Source: a virus
Virus record (IMG/VR): IMGVR_UViG_3300035665_003403
Span: 1 to 64,000 of that record
Length of the DNA: 64,000 nucleotides
Direction: 5' to 3' (one strand)
The notes below the pieces were generated by a model. It ran no database searches. It saw nothing but the letters and a program-made list of their open reading frames with translations, and was not told the origin of the DNA. The position numbers and the translations under genes are program-made. The stretch's first letter is position 1. Every line of letters begins with the position of its first letter. Below, in pieces: positions 45,169 to 53,674 of the stretch.

Positions 45169-46812
45169 ATGAATAAAGCTAATGAATTTATAAAAAAAGC
45201 TATTAAAAAATTTGGTGATAGGTATGATTATTCAGAAATGCAATATATTTCATCAATAGAAAAGATTAATATTAGATGCAATAAACATAATATCATTTTC
45301 AATCAACTACCTTCAGCACATTTACGTGGTCAGGTGGGATGTCCTGTATGTAAAAACAGAATAACTACAACAGAAGAATTAATAAGCAAAGCGAAAGAAA
45401 TTCATGGTGATAGATATGATTATTCCAATACAAAATATGTTGATTCAAAAACAAAGATTAAAATTATATGCAAAGAGCATGGTGAATATGAACAATACCC
45501 AAATAATCATCTGATAAATAATTGTCCTAAGTGTGTTATTAAAGCTAACGCAATTGGTAGGACATTAAATAGCCAATCATTCATCAATAAATCAATTTTA
45601 AAGCATGGTGATAAGTATGATTATAGCTTGGTTGATTACATTGATTCTAAGAGCAAGGTTAAGATTATATGCAAAGAGCATGGTGAATTTGAGCAAATAG
45701 CTAGTTCACATATTAGAGGCAAGGGGTGTGAACTATGTGGTATAGAATCCAGGAATTCAATGAGTAGACATACAAAAGAAATGTTTATCAGTAAGGCTAA
45801 TATAATCCACAATAACAAATATAGTTATGATTCACTTGTTTATAAAAATGGTGTATCCAAAGTACTTATAACTTGTAAAAAACATGGTGAATTTGAACAA
45901 TATGCTTATGACCATTTAACTGGTCATGGTTGTAGTAAATGTAGTTCATCTGTATCAAAACAAGAATTGGAATTAATTGAATTTATAAGTAGTTTAGGGT
46001 TAAAGGTAAAAACTAGAGATAAATCAATCATAAAGCCGATGGAATTGGATATATTTATTCCATCACATAATATCGCAATCGAATTCAATGGGTTATATTG
46101 GCATAATGAATTATTCTTGGATAAGAATTATCATTTGAATAAAACAATTCAATGTGAAGAAAACGGGATAAAGCTTATACATATATTTGAAGATGAGTGG
46201 GAGTTTAAAAAAGATATTGTTAAATCAAGGCTTAAGAATATACTTGGATTGACTGAAAATAAGATATTTGGTAGGAAATGTGAGGTAAGAATTGTTTCAC
46301 AAAAAGATGGTGAAATATTTTTAAATAACAATCATTTGCAAGGCAATGTAAATTCAAGTGTTAGGCTTGGATTATATTATGATGATGAATTGGTATCTTT
46401 GATGTGTTTTAACAAACCAAGATTAGGGGTTGGAATTGGTTATGATGGGCATGAACTTAGTAGGTTTTGTAACAAATTAGATATAAATGTTATTGGTGGT
46501 GCTTCTAAGTTATTATCTCATTTCATAAAAGATAATTCACCAAATAAGATTATTAGTTATGCTGATATGAGGTGGAGTACTGGTGATTTATATGATACCT
46601 TAGGTTTCATAGAGTCACATAAAAATAAGCCAAATTATTGGTATGTAGTTGGAAAACAACGTAAACATAGATTTGGGTTTAGAAAAGAAATTCTCAAGAA
46701 AAATGGTTTCGATACCACCAATAAAACTGAACATGAAATTATGCTTGAAAGGAAGATGTACAGGATATATGATTGTGGAACTATAACATATAGTAAATCA
46801 TTTGTTGATTAA
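45169..46812 (+). CDS. homing endonuclease with four DUF723-like zinc repeats
   Basis: A 547-aa protein. Four repeats of about 55-65 residues fill the first 260 residues, with the DUF723 pattern F-x3-A/S-x3-HGD(R/K)YDYS, a K-(V/I)-x-I-x-C-x2-HGE(F/Y)-E/xQ and a final C-x2-C. The nuclease core follows at about 285-345 (ELDIFIPSHNIAIEFNGLYW, then a GIKLIHIFEDEW segment), a Vsr-like pattern. The C-terminal part (about 370-530; VRLGLYYDDELVSLM, ISYADMRWSTGDLYD) is a further domain typical of these mobile nucleases. It lies on the opposite strand to the tail genes, between tube and sheath, so it is probably a mobile insertion. Confidence 0.78.
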   Translation: MNKANEFIKKAIKKFGDRYDYSEMQYISSIEKINIRCNKHNIIFNQLPSAHLRGQVGCPVCKNRITTTEELISKAKEIHGDRYDYSNTKYVDSKTKIKIICKEHGEYEQYPNNHLINNCPKCVIKANAIGRTLNSQSFINKSILKHGDKYDYSLVDYIDSKSKVKIICKEHGEFEQIASSHIRGKGCELCGIESRNSMSRHTKEMFISKANIIHNNKYSYDSLVYKNGVSKVLITCKKHGEFEQYAYDHLTGHGCSKCSSSVSKQELELIEFISSLGLKVKTRDKSIIKPMELDIFIPSHNIAIEFNGLYWHNELFLDKNYHLNKTIQCEENGIKLIHIFEDEWEFKKDIVKSRLKNILGLTENKIFGRKCEVRIVSQKDGEIFLNNNHLQGNVNSSVRLGLYYDDELVSLMCFNKPRLGVGIGYDGHELSRFCNKLDINVIGGASKLLSHFIKDNSPNKIISYADMRWSTGDLYDTLGFIESHKNKPNYWYVVGKQRKHRFGFRKEILKKNGFDTTNKTEHEIMLERKMYRIYDCGTITYSKSFVD

Positions 46813-46828
46813 ACCTATATTTATATGT

Positions 46829-47893
46829 ATGAATTTATTTATAAAGAAGTTATTACGTGAGAATTTACAATTAGCTGATAAATTATACTTTAAAACAAAT
46901 AAGATATCTGAAGAAGGTAAAGATATCATCTTAAGTATAACCAATGGTGACAATACAACTAAAATAATTTCTGATATTTATTCAAATGTTAAGTTACATT
47001 CACACTTTGGTACTAAAAAATTTATAAACTATTTAAAAGATATTCATAATTCATTAGTTAACTACAATAAAAATGTTTTACCAATAGAAAATTTTGATTT
47101 ATACAAATCAAAAGGTGATGAATTATTTTCGTTATTTATTGAACGAATTAAATGTTTAAAAAAATTAAATAAACTACCAAAAGTTGCCATTAGAAATTTA
47201 AAAAACGATATTAGGTTAGAACGTGACTATAATGATTTTAGAACATTACTTAATGATATAGAATATATAACAACACATTTATCATTATTAAATAATAGAG
47301 ATAATTCAGCTAAAAATAAGATTTACAATAAATTATTTAAGAGTGATATAACATTCAGTAGACTAACTCAAATAATTGACGACAAGAAAAAATTAATTGG
47401 CGGTAATAAATTAACCCTTAAAGCAATAAAAGAGATTATTGATTCTGATGATGATTTACAGATAAAGTATTTTAAAAATAAAGTAATGGTTGTTGAGGTT
47501 GGGTCACCATATGCTATTAAAAAGATTGGATGTAATTCATTATGGTGTTTCACATATGATAATTCTAATTTTAATCATTTATGGAAACAATGGCATGATT
47601 ACTCAACAAATGAAATCTGTTACGTTATCATTGATTTTAAACAATCTAGTGATAGTTTAGATTTTATGCATGTATTAGTTAGTCCATTAGAAAGTGAAGA
47701 AACTTATAATACAGATGATTTTGATGCCCACACACCATTATATTCTATGGATAATGAAAATATATACAACCCATATGGTGTATTATATGATTTAGTTGGT
47801 AAAGATAATATTGATAAGATTTTCACATTTGATTATGAAACTGAACCAATCAACGAAACCCAAATATTATTAAGACTTGGGCTGGTTTATTAA
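46829..47893 (+). CDS. hypothetical protein in the plus-strand island
   Basis: A 354-aa protein starting at the ATG at 46829 (MNLFIKKLLRENLQLADKLY). An upstream in-frame TTG at 46802 would add nine residues but lies in the end of the endonuclease gene. The N-terminal leader with KKLLREN resembles leaders found on other phage proteins here. Residues about 30-230 are helical and lysine-rich. The C-terminal domain (VMVVEVGSPYAIKKIGCNSL, WCFTYDNSNFNHLWKQW, YVIIDFKQSS) looks like an alpha/beta domain also seen in other phage hypotheticals. It converges on the metallopeptidase gene and overlaps it by 24 bases. The function is unknown. Confidence 0.55.
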   Translation: MNLFIKKLLRENLQLADKLYFKTNKISEEGKDIILSITNGDNTTKIISDIYSNVKLHSHFGTKKFINYLKDIHNSLVNYNKNVLPIENFDLYKSKGDELFSLFIERIKCLKKLNKLPKVAIRNLKNDIRLERDYNDFRTLLNDIEYITTHLSLLNNRDNSAKNKIYNKLFKSDITFSRLTQIIDDKKKLIGGNKLTLKAIKEIIDSDDDLQIKYFKNKVMVVEVGSPYAIKKIGCNSLWCFTYDNSNFNHLWKQWHDYSTNEICYVIIDFKQSSDSLDFMHVLVSPLESEETYNTDDFDAHTPLYSMDNENIYNPYGVLYDLVGKDNIDKIFTFDYETEPINETQILLRLGLVY

Positions 47894-48268
47894 GTTTTTA
47901 ACTTGAACCAATAAGTATTCAAAGAAATATGTAAACGCTTCATGGTTATTGGCTTTTATCTTAACACCAACATGGTCAAGTATTGCCCATGTTAAGTGAA
48001 TCAATTCATGTTCAACGGTAGTATTATTATGCTTAAGCAATTCATTTGAGTTAATAAACATAAAGAATCTATTTTTAAGCATTCCTTCAAATTTATATGA
48101 TGTTTCCCATTGGAACCCTCTAGCGTCATTTGCTAAGTCTAATGTATCTTCATTATCAAACTCATCATTTATATGTTGTATTGCTTCTATACATGAATCA
48201 TGAAATATAACAAAAACGTCTTGATTATATATCGATGTATCTATTTTATGATGAGTTATTTTTGTCAT
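47870..48268 (-). CDS. small HExxH metallopeptidase-like protein
   Basis: A 132-aa protein with a zincin motif His87-Glu88-Leu-Ile-His91 (VEHELIHLTWAIL) and a likely third ligand, Glu110, in NNHEAFTYFFEYL. Both features match small phage metallopeptidases. There is no signal peptide. The substrate is unknown; a cytoplasmic role in protein processing or host takeover is possible. Its start overlaps the 3' end of the 136-aa gene by four bases and its 3' end overlaps the converging plus-strand gene. The fold is inferred from the motif spacing only. Confidence 0.6.
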   Translation of the reverse strand: MTKITHHKIDTSIYNQDVFVIFHDSCIEAIQHINDEFDNEDTLDLANDARGFQWETSYKFEGMLKNRFFMFINSNELLKHNNTTVEHELIHLTWAILDHVGVKIKANNHEAFTYFFEYLLVQVKNLINQPKS

Positions 48269-48675
48269 TTGTTTAAGTTAAGAACTGTTGTTATATCTAA
48301 TCTATCTTTGATATTTGATTCCTTAGCCAATGAATTAAATGTGGAAACCAATTTATTTGCATTTTTACTCATAAAAGATTTAGGGTCTTTCACACCCAAG
48401 ATTTCCATAGCATCAAATAATTCATCCAATTGAGATTCATCTTCAAGCATATTTTTTATCTTAGACATGATTTTAGGGTTAGTAATGGCTTTATTTGATA
48501 ATTCCAAGTTATGACCACTCTGATTAAATTTGGTGCCATTAACGGCTTTATTTAGAATCAAACCGATTCCCAAGATACATTCTTTTTTACTCTCAGTAAT
48601 TAAAGTCTTAAACTTTAAATTATATTCAAATAGTTTTTCTTGTTGTGATTCAGTTATAATCAAAGTCTTTTTCAT
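48265..48675 (-). CDS. hypothetical protein with recurrent N-terminal leader
   Basis: A 136-aa helical protein starting MKKTLIITESQQEKLFEYNL, a leader similar to those at 40890 and 25011. The remainder is a series of short helices (KIMSKIKNMLEDESQLDELF, DPKSFMSKNANKLVSTFNSL). It forms a coupled pair with the metallopeptidase gene. A TATTTATA motif lies four bases upstream of the ATG. The function is unknown. Confidence 0.58.
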   Translation of the reverse strand: MKKTLIITESQQEKLFEYNLKFKTLITESKKECILGIGLILNKAVNGTKFNQSGHNLELSNKAITNPKIMSKIKNMLEDESQLDELFDAMEILGVKDPKSFMSKNANKLVSTFNSLAKESNIKDRLDITTVLNLNK

Positions 48676-48679
48676 ATTA

Positions 48680-48687
48680 TATAAATA
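48680..48687 (-). promoter_or_regulatory. TATTTATA motif upstream of the 136-aa gene
   Basis: Exact TATTTATA on the coding strand, four bases before the ATG at 48675 and just downstream of the sheath terminator. Confidence 0.42.
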
Positions 48688-48701
48688 TCATTTTAATAAA
48701 C

Positions 48702-48735
48702 AAAAAACCCCATACTGAAAAGTATAGGGTTTTTT
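48702..48735 (-). terminator. intrinsic terminator after the sheath gene
   Basis: AAAAAACCCCATACT (48702-48716) pairs with AGTATAGGGTTTTTT (48721-48735) around a four-base loop. On the minus-strand RNA the single odd pair is a G-U wobble, and six U follow. This is a strong stop 18 bases past the sheath stop codon. Confidence 0.87.
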
Positions 48736-48752
48736 AACGTTAAGGTTATCGA

Positions 48753-51596
48753 TTAAATATCATCGAATGAAGCCCCAGCGTTTGTTAGTACGAAGTCAAT
48801 CTTTATAAACTCTAGTGAACGAGTTGGTTTCAACCAAATAGTTGCATTCAATTCATTTCTATCCAAGTCTTCTGGTGCATCAGATATAGCCACTCTAAAG
48901 TCAATAAGACCTCTTTGTGTTCTAATATTATTAAGGATTGGGTTAACCATAGCTAAGAATTGGCTTCTAACTACTGAATCATTTTGTTCGAAGATAAGTC
49001 TTAAACAAGCTGATGAAATCAACTTTCTAGTTTGCAATAAAAGTCTTCTAACATTTATTCTATTAAGGGCTGTTTCATTAACTTGAAGTGTTTTATTACC
49101 CCAAATCTTAATACCTTCAGTATTGAATGTGAATATTGGGTTAACTCTAGCATCCAAAAGAGTTTCATTTTCACCAACTGTTAATTTCTTTCTTGCTTTG
49201 ATAGCATCCACGTTACCTCTTTGAAGACCAGCAACTGCGAACCAAGAATAAGATATATTATCAGTCAAAGCTATGTTTCTAACAACATCTCTTGTTGGTG
49301 GAACGTACACATAAGCATTATTTTCAGAATCCAATATTTGAATCCAAGGCCAATATGTTGCTGTGTAGCTACTATCATATAAACCATCAAGTGAATCTGC
49401 AACATCAGCTGCTGATATAACATCACCACTAGCATCTGTATCTGGTGTTGTAACGATATAAAGTGAGTCACTTCTATCATCTTGAATCATATCGATTGTA
49501 GCTTCAACCAAGTTACTATTATCGAATGTATCGATACCTGGTGTAGCCAATACGTTAATATTTATAGCTTCAGGGTTATTAAACGTCCAAATTGCTTCAA
49601 GGTAAGCATAGTAATCGGATGTGATACCTAAATCACCATTTGTAAGTGTTCTATTTGCGAATGTATCAACCAATAGACCAGCAGCACCTTTAGTTCCATT
49701 TATCGTATATGAATCTTGGTTACTTCTTCTAGTTCTATAGATATCCCATCCATCAAAACCACCATAAGGTGCCATTGTGAATTTACGAGCATAAATTTTC
49801 TCATAAGGAGTATTTAGTAATCCAGCTTCAGTTCTAAATTCAGCATCACCAGTATCAAATAAGAATATTGGTGAGTAAGTACCTCCACTTGAGTTAATTA
49901 CTATTTCAACACCATCAATAGTTGCTCCTGTAGCATCGATATCCATGTGGAATCCTTTTGTTAATCCAGTCCACATATCTAAAGTAGAACTTTCTGGTTT
50001 TCCTTTGTAATCAAAGAAGTCAGCATCAATACCGATAGTATTTGATAAACCTAAATAATATTTTCTTTTGTTTTCAAAAGCACTATAAGATGTTTTATAA
50101 GTGATTGATGGAGAAAGAACTGATGAATTACCATTTTCATTATAATCTCTAACTGGATACCCAATAAACCCAGCAGGGAATGCTTCACTTATATCATTTT
50201 CAGTATCAAATTCAACTAAAACATATAAAGATTTTGAAGCATATTCACCATCTAACGTACCTATTTTCTTACCAATATAATTATTAGATTCTGGGTCTAA
50301 TGTACATCTAGTAAAGCTTTCCAACACTTGAATATTAGCATCAGTATCATAGAATCCTCTAACAATAACATCAAACTCTTTTGTATCTGGTTTAATATTA
50401 GTGATTGATATCTTAAACTGCTCATTTGCCGCATTACCATCAGAAATTGTCCAAAACCTGAATAATCTAAGAACTTTATTACCTCTTAATTCTGATACAA
50501 CATATGGTGTAACAGCTGGAGCAAATTCCACCAAATAATCATCAAATTTATTACTATAATTAATAGGTGTTAAGTTAACACCTCTAACTTTTTCATCATC
50601 ATTGTAATTTTCGAACATTTCTGAATAGAATTCTTCAACAAACAATGCTGTTTTACCATCTTGGGCACCTCTACCTAAAACCTTAGGTAAGTAATTTCTT
50701 TTTGTTTTATCCAAAGATAATCCATAACTAAACGCACCTTGTGTTGTTGATGCTCCTGTTAATGTGAAGTCACCTAATGGATTTGTTGTAGCACCAGTAA
50801 CTGATGGGTTAAACCCAACTCCAGTAGCACCAGTAACTTCAAAATCAACCAATTGTGTTGTTTGATTAACAGTTCCTCTAGACCTTAATAAGGCTACCAA
50901 TTTATTTTCAACATCAGAATAAGATGTACCAGAATAAAAAGTTGTAACACCACTTGTTGTTCCAGTTAAATATGAACCACTTGTACCAGTAGATATAACA
51001 TTCAACGTAAATGAAACACCACTAAAGTTATCACCAGTTTTTAAATAATATGGTGATATTGATGAAGTTGTACCAGTATTTGATACACCCAAGAAAGCTA
51101 ATTGGTCTGTTAAAGTACCATTATTTATTAATGATTGAATCAATGAAACACTTGAAGAAACTACCACGTTTGTTCCACCAGTAGTTGCACTATAAGTTAT
51201 CAATGATGCAACATTTGTTGGGCCACTTGTAATACCATATGTACTATTATCCATAGCTGCATCTAATGTAATACCCCATGCTAAACCAGCGTCATAACCA
51301 GAATAACCTAATACTCTAGTTACAAATAATTGATTTGATTGACTAAGATAAGATTTAGCAATATATGCCAATTCATATTTAGGGGCACCAGTATCTTTTA
51401 TTAACGTATTATCTAAACCACCAAAAAATGATTGGAATTCATTATAATTGCTAATGAATATAGGTTGAAACGCTGGTCCAATTGTTGTTTCACCAACCAA
51501 ACCTAATGTTGTAACACCAACTTGACGGGCTACATATGTTAAGTCTCTTTCTGATGTGTAAATACCTGGACTTACGAATACTCTTGATTCTGACAT
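48753..51596 (-). CDS. gp18: tail sheath protein gp18-like
   Basis: A 947-aa contractile sheath protein. The N-terminus (VFVSPGIYTSERDLTYVARQ, GLVGETTIGPAFQPIFISNY) and C-terminus (INVRRLLLQTRKLISSACLR, then FRVAISDAPEDLDRNELNAT and IWLKPTRSLEFIKIDFVL) are diagnostic of the family. The core is conserved, but the length exceeds T4 gp18 (659 aa) because of a Ser/Thr/Gly-rich insertion (about residues 115-305, with repeated TGTTSG-type segments) that probably decorates the outer surface. It is followed by a strong terminator and preceded by a 97-bp leader with a TATTTATA motif and a small hairpin. Confidence 0.96.
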   Translation of the reverse strand: MSESRVFVSPGIYTSERDLTYVARQVGVTTLGLVGETTIGPAFQPIFISNYNEFQSFFGGLDNTLIKDTGAPKYELAYIAKSYLSQSNQLFVTRVLGYSGYDAGLAWGITLDAAMDNSTYGITSGPTNVASLITYSATTGGTNVVVSSSVSLIQSLINNGTLTDQLAFLGVSNTGTTSSISPYYLKTGDNFSGVSFTLNVISTGTSGSYLTGTTSGVTTFYSGTSYSDVENKLVALLRSRGTVNQTTQLVDFEVTGATGVGFNPSVTGATTNPLGDFTLTGASTTQGAFSYGLSLDKTKRNYLPKVLGRGAQDGKTALFVEEFYSEMFENYNDDEKVRGVNLTPINYSNKFDDYLVEFAPAVTPYVVSELRGNKVLRLFRFWTISDGNAANEQFKISITNIKPDTKEFDVIVRGFYDTDANIQVLESFTRCTLDPESNNYIGKKIGTLDGEYASKSLYVLVEFDTENDISEAFPAGFIGYPVRDYNENGNSSVLSPSITYKTSYSAFENKRKYYLGLSNTIGIDADFFDYKGKPESSTLDMWTGLTKGFHMDIDATGATIDGVEIVINSSGGTYSPIFLFDTGDAEFRTEAGLLNTPYEKIYARKFTMAPYGGFDGWDIYRTRRSNQDSYTINGTKGAAGLLVDTFANRTLTNGDLGITSDYYAYLEAIWTFNNPEAININVLATPGIDTFDNSNLVEATIDMIQDDRSDSLYIVTTPDTDASGDVISAADVADSLDGLYDSSYTATYWPWIQILDSENNAYVYVPPTRDVVRNIALTDNISYSWFAVAGLQRGNVDAIKARKKLTVGENETLLDARVNPIFTFNTEGIKIWGNKTLQVNETALNRINVRRLLLQTRKLISSACLRLIFEQNDSVVRSQFLAMVNPILNNIRTQRGLIDFRVAISDAPEDLDRNELNATIWLKPTRSLEFIKIDFVLTNAGASFDDI

Positions 51597-51628
51597 AATT
51601 TTATTTTCTTAATTTTTAATTTATTTTA

Positions 51629-51651
51629 AGCTCTGCTTAGTTATAAATATT
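51629..51651 (-). promoter_or_regulatory. TATTTATA motif and adjacent inverted repeat upstream of the sheath gene
   Basis: Exact TATTTATA (coding strand) at 51651-51644, then TAAGC-N3-GCTTA (51641-51629) directly downstream. The sheath ATG is 47 bases beyond the motif. The inverted repeat would lie at or near the 5' end of the sheath mRNA. Confidence 0.48.
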
Positions 51652-51693
51652 AAGAAATAAATGAAAGTATTCTTTACTTTTTAAAAAATTTAA

Positions 51694-51909
51694 TTAATGA
51701 CCATAAATATAATCAATCAACTCTTGTATGGTATTAAATTTATTCCCATCAATTATCATATCAATAGTTAATACCCTGATTGAATTATCCAATTCAACAT
51801 GAGCCATATACTCATCGATTATTTCAAATCCATTTTCGTATAGTGAATATGTGAATGGTAAAAACTCACCATCCATAATTACTCCACCTTGTGTACTTTG
51901 ATTACTCAT
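51694..51909 (-). CDS. small hypothetical protein (71 aa)
   Basis: A 71-aa acidic soluble protein (MSNQSTQGGVIMDGEFLPFT ... IIDGNKFNTIQELIDYIYGH). It is probably a small alpha/beta domain, with a final helix. It follows the 566-aa fibre gene by three bases and precedes the sheath leader. It could be a fibre assembly helper or capping protein by position, but it is not recognised. Confidence 0.55.
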   Translation of the reverse strand: MSNQSTQGGVIMDGEFLPFTYSLYENGFEIIDEYMAHVELDNSIRVLTIDMIIDGNKFNTIQELIDYIYGH

Positions 51910-51912
51910 AAA

Positions 51913-53613
51913 TTAAATCCTTTTAACTGTCATGTAAGATAATGTTTGTGTTTCAGCTGATGATGCCATTTGACCAGCAATTAATAAATAAACATCATTA
52001 TCCCAATTGATTGCCACACTTGAAACGTTATTTAACGGTGTTGAATCACTTGTATATGTACCAGCCACAAATACAGCTTCGGTTCCATTTCCTGTTCCAT
52101 TTGTGACCTTAATTGGAAGTGTACGTTGCATATATGTTGCAGCTAAGTTTGCAGCGGAAGTTGATGTACCAATTAATGTTGCTCCAGCTAATGTTGGTGA
52201 AGTATTAAAGTAAAATCTATTTGTCGGAATAACTGTCACACCATTTTTTCTTCCTCTCATTTCCATCCTTATAACATCTCCAGCTACATATGTTCCACCT
52301 GAAATTAATACTAAACCAATTAAAGTATTTGATGCTGCTGTTGTTCCACTTTGGTCAATTCCATTTCCATAAATTACATTATTATTTCCAGATGAATAAC
52401 CAGTTATAATAACATTATTTCCATCATTACGTCTTAAAGTTGTTGTACCATTTGCAAATGTACCACCTGTTACATATATATCAGTTGATGAACTTCCTGT
52501 TGTAAATCCAGTTACGTTAAAGGTTCCACCTGTGTTATTTGTAAAAATAGCAGTTCCATTACTATAAGTACCCCCTGTAACTCTAATATCTAATGGTAAA
52601 TTTTGATATGTTGTTGCCGATATTGTTGTTGCCGAAACACCAGACGTAAATCTAGTTTCACCACTAACGGTACCACCAGATAATGGTAAGTATTCACCAC
52701 TTAATGATGATGTTCCACCAGTACTAAACCCACTTACACTGAACGTTCCACCTGTGTTATTTGTAAAAATAGCAGTTCCATTCGAATATGTACCACCAGT
52801 AACATAGACATCAAATCCTGACGAACCGCTTATTGTTGACACATCACGTAGTGAAATAGTTCCGTTATTATCTCTAACTAAAATATTACTTAATGAATTA
52901 TTTGTTGATGCTGATAAAATACTTAAAAAAGGTACAAAAAGTGTATTATTTCCATTTACCGAAATATTTTCCCCTCCAATAATAGCAGACCCATCACCAA
53001 TTAAAGATGAGTTTTTAGACAAAACAAAAGATGTGTAACCAGATACTTGACTACCATCCCCACCAATTAAACCAAAATCACTTCTATTTATATTGTTTGA
53101 ACCAAAACCAACCCCACCTATACCTCTAACAGAAACTTCATAACCAATAGCTACGGAATAATCACCAACAGCATCAGTTGATGAATCATTTAATGTTTTT
53201 AAAGAAAAATTACCACTTGAACCACTACTCCAATATGTATCGGAAATAGTACCACCTGTTGTAAACCCAGTTATTGGTATATTAACATTATCATTTCGTA
53301 TTAAAGTCAATGTTTGTCCATTCAATGTTCCACCAGTAACATAAATATCTGTTCCACTACCACCAGTTAATTGATTAACTGTGGCAAATGGATTAGCACC
53401 ACTAGGTGATGATGCATTCGTTATTGCAGCTATTTGATTTGGTGTAAGTATTGTAAAAGCACCCCATGTACTAATATCATCAGTATTCATATATGCAATT
53501 CCAGTAGAGTAATCAATATAGAATGTACCACGTTTACTAACATGGATTGGAATTCCATCTCCAGATTGAAGTAATACACTACCTATTGATATTGACCTAA
53601 CATTTGTTGCCAT
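51913..53613 (-). CDS. tail fibre-like protein with VTGG repeats
   Basis: A 566-aa repetitive fibre protein. It carries four copies of a roughly 33-residue beta module that begins DxxVTGGTxxxG and ends in xITGF/VSGF, shared with the 1525-aa protein. Residues about 140-240 look like a YadA-type head: DAVGDYSVAIGYEVSVRGIG, GVGFGSNNINRSDFGLIGGD, SYxSFVLSKNSS. Linkers of the form ISATTYQNLPLDI join modules. The C-terminal 170 residues (NVIYGNGIDQSG ... QTLSYMTVKRI) look like a separate beta-domain for receptor or capsid attachment. It is probably a trimeric fibre; the receptor is unknown. Confidence 0.72.
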   Translation of the reverse strand: MATNVRSISIGSVLLQSGDGIPIHVSKRGTFYIDYSTGIAYMNTDDISTWGAFTILTPNQIAAITNASSPSGANPFATVNQLTGGSGTDIYVTGGTLNGQTLTLIRNDNVNIPITGFTTGGTISDTYWSSGSSGNFSLKTLNDSSTDAVGDYSVAIGYEVSVRGIGGVGFGSNNINRSDFGLIGGDGSQVSGYTSFVLSKNSSLIGDGSAIIGGENISVNGNNTLFVPFLSILSASTNNSLSNILVRDNNGTISLRDVSTISGSSGFDVYVTGGTYSNGTAIFTNNTGGTFSVSGFSTGGTSSLSGEYLPLSGGTVSGETRFTSGVSATTISATTYQNLPLDIRVTGGTYSNGTAIFTNNTGGTFNVTGFTTGSSSTDIYVTGGTFANGTTTLRRNDGNNVIITGYSSGNNNVIYGNGIDQSGTTAASNTLIGLVLISGGTYVAGDVIRMEMRGRKNGVTVIPTNRFYFNTSPTLAGATLIGTSTSAANLAATYMQRTLPIKVTNGTGNGTEAVFVAGTYTSDSTPLNNVSSVAINWDNDVYLLIAGQMASSAETQTLSYMTVKRI

Positions 53614-53640
53614 GTATATAAATTATTTAATAACTAACCA

Positions 53641-53648
53641 CATAAATA
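53641..53648 (-). promoter_or_regulatory. variant TATTTATG motif upstream of the 566-aa fibre gene
   Basis: TATTTATG on the coding strand, 27 bases before the ATG at 53613; one-base variant of the recurring motif. Confidence 0.33.
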
Positions 53649-53674
53649 AAAGTTAATGTGTAATTTGTTAATTT

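Noticed and set aside
13456-51596. Extracellular contractile injection system or tailocin
   Set aside because: Some proteins (LysM-like, tube-adaptor-like) resemble such systems, but neck genes, replication enzymes, ribonucleotide reductase and homing nucleases show this is a replicating phage genome.
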